Assembly (NCBI GenBank): GCA_013695775.1
Contig: JACCZV010000029.1
Location: forward strand, 1 to 11,608
Direction of reading: 5' to 3'
DNA length: 11,608 nucleotides
Source: Chitinophagales bacterium
Lineage (GTDB): Bacteria; Bacteroidota; Bacteroidia; Chitinophagales; UBA10324
Positions within the stretch are counted from its first letter, which is position 1; the number at the start of each line of letters is the position of its first letter. Shown piece by piece: positions 7,853 through 11,608 of this stretch. The notes beneath the pieces were generated by a model. It was not told the DNA's origin, searched no databases, and saw only the letters and a program-made list of their open reading frames with translations. Position numbers and translations under genes: made by a program.

Positions 7853-9199
7853 CTATTGTTTTACAAACCTGTGCACCTGATTCGTGACTGTTAGATTATT
7901 TGTTATTTGAAGGGTGTATAATCCACTCGGCAACTCAGTGCTGTTGATGCGGGCACTCGAACCTTCCATTGTTATAGGCAGGTCAATCATTTTCCCTCGC
8001 ATATCATACACATGTATGGTGACTTCACTTGCTTGTGTTGCTACATCAATCGTGAGTTCATTTTGAATTGGATTGGGATATACTTTTGAAATCAGAATTT
8101 CTTCACCACCCAATCGTATAGCATGAGTAGAGATGTCTAGAACAGGATTGGTAATAGTAACTCCTAAATCTTCCGCTGGACTTTTAAAGGCAGATAAATT
8201 TCCATCCGGAGTATACTCCCAAAAATCCTTGTAGTAAATACTACTCGTAGTAAATTTAAATCCTGTTCCTATATAGCCTTTATGGCCAAGGCTAAATCCA
8301 ACAGCTTCTTCGCGGGTGGTTCCCCCAAAATTTTCTTTCTGCATCCAGCCGTTGGTAAATGGATCGTATTCCCAGAAATCTTTTTTAGACGTCTGGCCTG
8401 TATTTCCTGTTCCGATATAACCTTTGTTTCCGATGCTGAAACCGACGGCAGACAGACGAGCACTACCCCCGATGTCGGCTTTTTTCAACCATATATTTGC
8501 ACCAGGTTTATATTCCCAGAAATCTTTTTTATAGGTAAAATTGAGATCGAGCCCGGTTCCTATATACCCTTTGTTTCCAATAGAAAATCCTACTGCACCC
8601 CATCTTCCAGTTCCGCCGAAGTCAGCTTTCTGAATCCAGATATCGGCAGCAGAATTATATTCCCAAAAATCTTTTTTATAATTAAAACTCTCATCGATAC
8701 CCGTTCCTAAGTATCCCTTGCTGCCAATGCTAAATCCGGTTGCAGCACGCCGGGCACTGCCCCCAAAGTCAGACTTCTTACTCCAGGTATTCGACTGCGG
8801 ATCATATTGCCAAAAATCCTTATAATATGTTCCATTGCCAAAACCTGTTCCTATATATCCTTTGCTGCCGATGCTGAATCCTGTAGCATCATATCGCTCA
8901 CCACCGCCAAAGTCAGCCTTCTGCGTCCATGTATTAGCACCCGGGTCGTATTGCCAAAAGTCTTTTCTATAAGTTTGATTCTGGTCAAAGCCAGTTCCTA
9001 AATATCCCTTACTGCGGATACTAAAGCCGGTGGCACCATATCGGGCAGTGCTTCCAAAGTCGGCTTTCTTTGTCCAGGTATTTTGTGCGTAGCTGCTTAA
9101 GCCCATAATAACCAAAATTGTAAAAAGCAGTGTAATCTTTTTACCGTTTAGAAATGGGATTTTCAATTTTTTTTTATTTCGATGTATGGTAATAAACAT
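7853..9199 (-). CDS. Kelch-like six-repeat T9SS secreted protein
   Basis: The 448-residue protein starts with a long basic n-region (RNKKKLKIPFLNGKK) and a hydrophobic signal segment ending SSYA|Q at about residue 38-39. Residues 40-332 are six repeats of 48-50 residues with the pattern NxWxxKADFGGxxR, AxGFSIGxKGYIGTG and YKKDFWEYDP. This is the Kelch arrangement (Gly pair, Tyr/Trp spacing) and predicts a six-bladed beta-propeller. The last 78 residues (371-448) are a type A Por sorting domain: VYPNPIQNELTI, IHVYDMRGKMIDL, LPSGLYTLQI, RFVKQ. It is probably exported by Sec and T9SS as a surface or secreted binding protein; the ligand is unknown. The start lies 30 bases after the DUF4907-like stop codon, so the two genes are probably one transcript, ending at the hairpin at 7781-7822. 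Confidence 0.9.
   Translation of the reverse strand: MFITIHRNKKKLKIPFLNGKKITLLFTILVIMGLSSYAQNTWTKKADFGSTARYGATGFSIRSKGYLGTGFDQNQTYRKDFWQYDPGANTWTQKADFGGGERYDATGFSIGSKGYIGTGFGNGTYYKDFWQYDPQSNTWSKKSDFGGSARRAATGFSIGSKGYLGTGIDESFNYKKDFWEYNSAADIWIQKADFGGTGRWGAVGFSIGNKGYIGTGLDLNFTYKKDFWEYKPGANIWLKKADIGGSARLSAVGFSIGNKGYIGTGNTGQTSKKDFWEYDPFTNGWMQKENFGGTTREEAVGFSLGHKGYIGTGFKFTTSSIYYKDFWEYTPDGNLSAFKSPAEDLGVTITNPVLDISTHAIRLGGEEILISKVYPNPIQNELTIDVATQASEVTIHVYDMRGKMIDLPITMEGSSARINSTELPSGLYTLQITNNLTVTNQVHRFVKQ
8204..9082 (-). repeat. Six tandem Kelch-type coding repeats of about 147 bp
   Basis: Six in-frame units (49, 48, 49, 49, 48 and 50 codons) make up the propeller of the Kelch-like gene. GFSIGxKGYIGTG is almost invariant in all six, while the loop between GTG and KDFW varies in sequence and by up to about three residues. 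The conserved part is also similar at DNA level. The variable loop would lie on one face of a propeller, consistent with a ligand-facing surface; that is inference. Confidence 0.85.
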
Positions 9200-9229
9200 A
9201 TTAATATTTTTTAGTTGTTTGTAATTTGA

Positions 9230-9622
9230 TTATTTGATTACATTAAGATTCTTCATCTCATCATTAGTTACTGTTGGTGGCATTTCACCTTTTCGTATCT
9301 TTTCAATCACCATCCTTGCAACCTTTGCTGCATCTTCTTCTGATTTGAAACCCTCGTTGCCTGGAAGCCCGGGTGCGCTGGTCTGATGAATCATCAATCT
9401 GCCTCCGGCATAGATGTCGTAGCAGAAGGTATTGTTAGCAGCATCGATGATTTTGTAGGTGAGATCAGCATCAGCATATGCACTGGCCTCTGGAAATTGT
9501 GCAGCACTATTATCCAGCGGCATCGATTTTAACGGTGGCTGCGCACAAAGCATTGTGACGGAAATACAATGAAGAAGAAACAGTATCGCGAGTTTGCGAT
9601 GGGTCAGAGGGTTTTTGAACAT
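9230..9622 (-). CDS. DUF4907-like small exported protein
   Basis: The 130-residue protein has an N-terminal signal (basic HRK, hydrophobic LAILFLLHCISVTML, then CAQ). Cleavage after the Ala of LCA is likely; the residues before the Cys (TML) do not make a proper lipobox, so a lipoprotein is less likely. The mature part contains YKIIDAANNTFCYDIYAGGR, LMIHQTSAPGLPGNEGF, then a helix EEDAAKVARMVIEKIRKGE and PPTVT. I recognise this pattern as DUF4907, an uncharacterised Bacteroidota family; the assignment is from memory. It is the first gene of a probable two-gene operon with the Kelch-like protein 30 bases downstream, which suggests a shared exported function. No catalytic motif is evident. Confidence 0.8.
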   Translation of the reverse strand: MFKNPLTHRKLAILFLLHCISVTMLCAQPPLKSMPLDNSAAQFPEASAYADADLTYKIIDAANNTFCYDIYAGGRLMIHQTSAPGLPGNEGFKSEEDAAKVARMVIEKIRKGEMPPTVTNDEMKNLNVIK

Positions 9623-9859
9623 AAGGTTAATTTTTTAGGGCGGGATAATTATTAATTAAGCTGTCGAAATTAGTTGAATTTACAGGACGCATTGGGAAGG
9701 GCTTCCTGAATTGGGAGAATAGACATCTGAGTCGGAGAAAAACAATTCTATATCATTGCATATCGTGTAAAAATTTGCTAATGGGAATATGGCTTTCCAC
9801 CTTTGCAATAGCCTAAAATTTTTGGAATCTTGAAACGATCAATTGTTCCTGTCATGTAA
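9623..9859. other. Intergenic region upstream of the DUF4907-like gene
   Basis: I find no gene, RNA or clear repeat here. It should carry the promoter of the minus-strand DUF4907/Kelch pair. On the minus strand TAATTTCG (plus-strand CGAAATTA at 9665-9672) resembles the Bacteroidota -7 box TAnnTTTG, but no convincing -33 TTTG lies at the right distance, so I do not call a promoter. Confidence 0.4.
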
Positions 9860-10291
9860 AATATTTTTCTTCGGATATCATGTCCTGTTGAAGAGAGGGC
9901 CACGAAACTTACCGATGAAGAGAAAATGAGGATAGCGATGCAGTATCAAAACATGATTCCGGAGCAGATTGTACAATACCAGGAAGAGACTGTTCAACTT
10001 ACTACTGAGATGCAGGCTATTCAGCAACAAGGGATGGAGATAGTTAATGAGTTCAACACCATTGGAGTAACTATCGTGACGAAGTCAGGGCTAAGATTGG
10101 CCCTTTCTGGGAGGAAGTTCTGAAGTTGCCTGATGGTGAGGGCGCACCTGCATGGGTAAGCCCTAAAGCAGAAGCACTGCTAACAGGTTGGAATGAAAGG
10201 AGATGATGCATTGGCTTTACTGGAGGCACAGAGAAAATATATTGACTATGCCAACCAGATCTTCAGAATGCGGGAGACGGTAGCGAAATAA
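9860..10291 (+). pseudogene. Eroded coding remnant in three frames, possibly TRAP-type solute-binding protein C-terminus
   Basis: The first frame, open from 9860, has EERATKLTDEEKMRIAMQYQ and QQQGMEIVNEFN to about 10057. A -1 shift gives HWSNYRDEVRAKIGPFWEEV, LKLPDGEG and SPKAEALLTGWN up to about 10193. A +1 shift then gives KGDDALALLEAQRKYIDYAN and FRMRETVAK to the stop at 10289-10291. Each segment reads like real, charged helical protein and the three join in order, so one ancestral C-terminal half is likely. The order of a helical block, a Gly-Met-x-Val step, a YRDEV helix and a Trp resembles the C-terminal end of DctP-type periplasmic proteins, but that match is weak and from memory. No N-terminal part, signal peptide or transporter membrane genes are present. 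The rest of the gene seems lost. Confidence 0.5.
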
Positions 10292-10450
10292 AAGCAACTC
10301 ACGAATTCTTACCCACAAAAAGATATATAATTAAGATACTCGTCACAGTTGAAGACACAAGAGTAGTAGATAATGCTCCTTGCGGATATTCGTTTTCTTA
10401 CAGCGTTAAAGTTTGTTTGCAAGATATACGAAGCACTAATTACTCCTCTA
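10292..10450. other. Intergenic tail between the remnant and the sialidase-like gene
   Basis: I see no convincing terminator for the minus-strand gene that ends at 10451. A plus-strand frame stays open through 10291-10460 without an ATG and contains VEDTRVVDNAPCGYSF. It overlaps the 3' end of the sialidase-like gene and has no start, so I do not call it a gene. Together with 9623-10291 it makes an 828-base stretch without an intact gene. Confidence 0.4.
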
Positions 10451-11608
10451 TTATTCCCTGATAATTTTCTGTACCACGGTTCTTCCATCCGGATTAATAA
10501 TCTTTAAAAAATAAACTCCGGAAGGCTGAGCAGAAATATCCATTTCGCTTTTAGTATTGAAGATTGTTGTTGAATATACTTTTTCTCCAAGTGTACTGTA
10601 TATTTCTAATTGAGATTGCTTTGCCATCCCTGAAATAACAAAGGCACCGGTTGTAGGATTTGGGAAGATAGAGAATGCTGCATTATTAGAAATTTCATTG
10701 ACTCCTATGATAGCTTGAGGAATAATATTGCTGTAGTAAATATCCTGTTCTCCGTTTAAGGTATTAGCCCATGCGAGATGTGCGCCGGAATTATCAGAAA
10801 CCATATCGAAATAATCACCCATCTTCTCTTGGTTTGGATAGCCGATGTGAGGATCGAAAGAGTCAGACAATTTTTCATTAACCGACCAGGTATACCCCTT
10901 GTCTGTCGAATAGGAATAATAGAGTACCGACGAATCTGAGCCGAATGGAGCATCTCGCGTATCAAGCCAAACAGCATCAATCCTGCCATTTGGAGCAACC
11001 GACATTGTACCGAACCACTGTGTATTAGTTAGTGATGAATCATCGTTTATCCGGATGGGTGAACCCCATGTAAGTCCTCCATCCTCGCTCTTTGCAAACA
11101 TCACATCAGCAGGATCTGAATTCGATAATCGTGACACTGAGGCAAGTACATAAATATTGTCCTGACCGAAAGCATTAAAGCGATCCACATCTATGTTTAC
11201 CTGGCCAAGAAGACCTCCGGGGTTGGCAGTAACGCCATAGCCAAGGTTTCCATCGATAAAGACAGATACAGGGAGATTCCAACTGATTATTGAGCCAGGG
11301 ATTTGAGCATCCGGAGATTTAGTAACTACAATATTACCAGGCTGACTGCTCCCGCCAGCCCCGCCCGCAATGTATAGCTCTCCACCATTTCCCACAGCCA
11401 TCGTTCCCCAATATGGATCTCCCTCTACTACAGTGCAACTTTCAAAGCTGCTGCCTCCATTCGAGGATCGGGTGAAGAAACCAGGGGGACATGTAGTAAA
11501 ATAAGAAGTCCAAAAGGAATAAATATTTCCACTTCCCACTCCCGTAGTACGGTCAATGGTCATCCATTGTTTATCGCCACCGGCTGCATCGGTTCCAGTA
11601 TCCCATAT
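10451..11608 (-). CDS. Sialidase-like Asp-box T9SS protein, 5'-truncated by the window
   Basis: The frame stays open to the window edge: 15 codons before the first internal ATG (11563) read IWDTGTDAAGGDKQW, so the real start lies beyond 11608 and 385 residues are visible. The DKQWMTIDRTTG block and Asp-boxes SEDGGLTWGSP and STDKGYTWSVN, plus a degenerate RSSNGGSSF, mark a BNR/sialidase-type six-bladed propeller. Asp-box proteins include true sialidases but also many non-enzymatic propellers; no catalytic arginine triad can be confirmed here, so enzymatic activity is unproven. The last 75 or so residues are a Por sorting domain (FSIFPNPTTGAFVISG, LEIYSTLGEKVY, SGVYFLKI, VQKIIRE), so it is predicted to be secreted by T9SS. 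Two stop codons (TAA TAG) are adjacent at the end. Confidence 0.88.
   Translation of the reverse strand: MWDTGTDAAGGDKQWMTIDRTTGVGSGNIYSFWTSYFTTCPPGFFTRSSNGGSSFESCTVVEGDPYWGTMAVGNGGELYIAGGAGGSSQPGNIVVTKSPDAQIPGSIISWNLPVSVFIDGNLGYGVTANPGGLLGQVNIDVDRFNAFGQDNIYVLASVSRLSNSDPADVMFAKSEDGGLTWGSPIRINDDSSLTNTQWFGTMSVAPNGRIDAVWLDTRDAPFGSDSSVLYYSYSTDKGYTWSVNEKLSDSFDPHIGYPNQEKMGDYFDMVSDNSGAHLAWANTLNGEQDIYYSNIIPQAIIGVNEISNNAAFSIFPNPTTGAFVISGMAKQSQLEIYSTLGEKVYSTTIFNTKSEMDISAQPSGVYFLKIINPDGRTVVQKIIRE

Noticed and set aside
8282..8710. A 142-codon plus-strand frame inside the Kelch-like gene
   Set aside because: It lies antisense to the repeats and its own periodicity simply mirrors them. The minus-strand gene has a signal peptide, Kelch motifs and a sorting tail.
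6367..9082. Tandem repeats considered as a CRISPR array
   Set aside because: The units are about 147-170 bp, in-frame, divergent and coding; there are no short identical repeats with unique spacers and no cas genes.
10291..10460. Plus-strand open frame with VEDTRVVDNAPCGYSF
   Set aside because: It has no start codon, overlaps the well-supported end of the sialidase-like gene, and I recognise no family.

Overview
The window looks like chromosomal DNA from a member of the Bacteroidota, probably an environmental Chitinophagales- or Sphingobacteriales-like lineage. The evidence is three secreted proteins with type IX secretion (T9SS, Por) C-terminal sorting domains, a lipoprotein with Lys/Glu-rich residues after the lipobox cysteine, a DUF4907-type small protein, A-rich leaders without Shine-Dalgarno sequences, and two palindromic intergenic repeats of types common in this phylum. 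The lineage below phylum level is inference.

Layout. Positions 1-221 hold an imperfect palindromic repeat. A LamG-fold lipoprotein (222-950, +) converges, with a gap of only 5 bp, on a cytosolic family 31 alpha-glucosidase (956-3445, -). A plus-strand group follows: a DgkA-type membrane lipid kinase (3677-4129), a broken FkbM-type methyltransferase (4167-4700) and a GT1-like glycosyltransferase (4707-5918). These fit envelope lipid or glycan metabolism, although the methyltransferase is truncated and carries two frame changes at homopolymer runs. A second palindrome (5966-6021) separates this group from minus-strand genes.

The second half is mostly secreted-protein genes on the minus strand: a protein of seven repeats of about 57 residues with a Por tail (6028-7647); then a likely two-gene operon encoding a DUF4907-like exported protein (9230-9622) and a six-repeat Kelch-like T9SS protein (7853-9199), closed by a clear intrinsic terminator (7781-7822). 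Between 9623 and 10450 there is no intact gene, only an eroded coding remnant (9860-10291) that may come from a TRAP-type solute-binding protein. The window ends inside a sialidase-like Asp-box protein with a T9SS tail (10451-11608), whose N-terminus lies outside.

I see no CRISPR array, tRNA, rRNA, transposase, phage gene or defence system. The best candidates for something under-described are the DUF4907/Kelch exported pair and the two repeat-built secreted proteins that share nearly the same sorting tail. The two pseudogenes point to local gene decay, or in the first case possibly to homopolymer sequencing errors.
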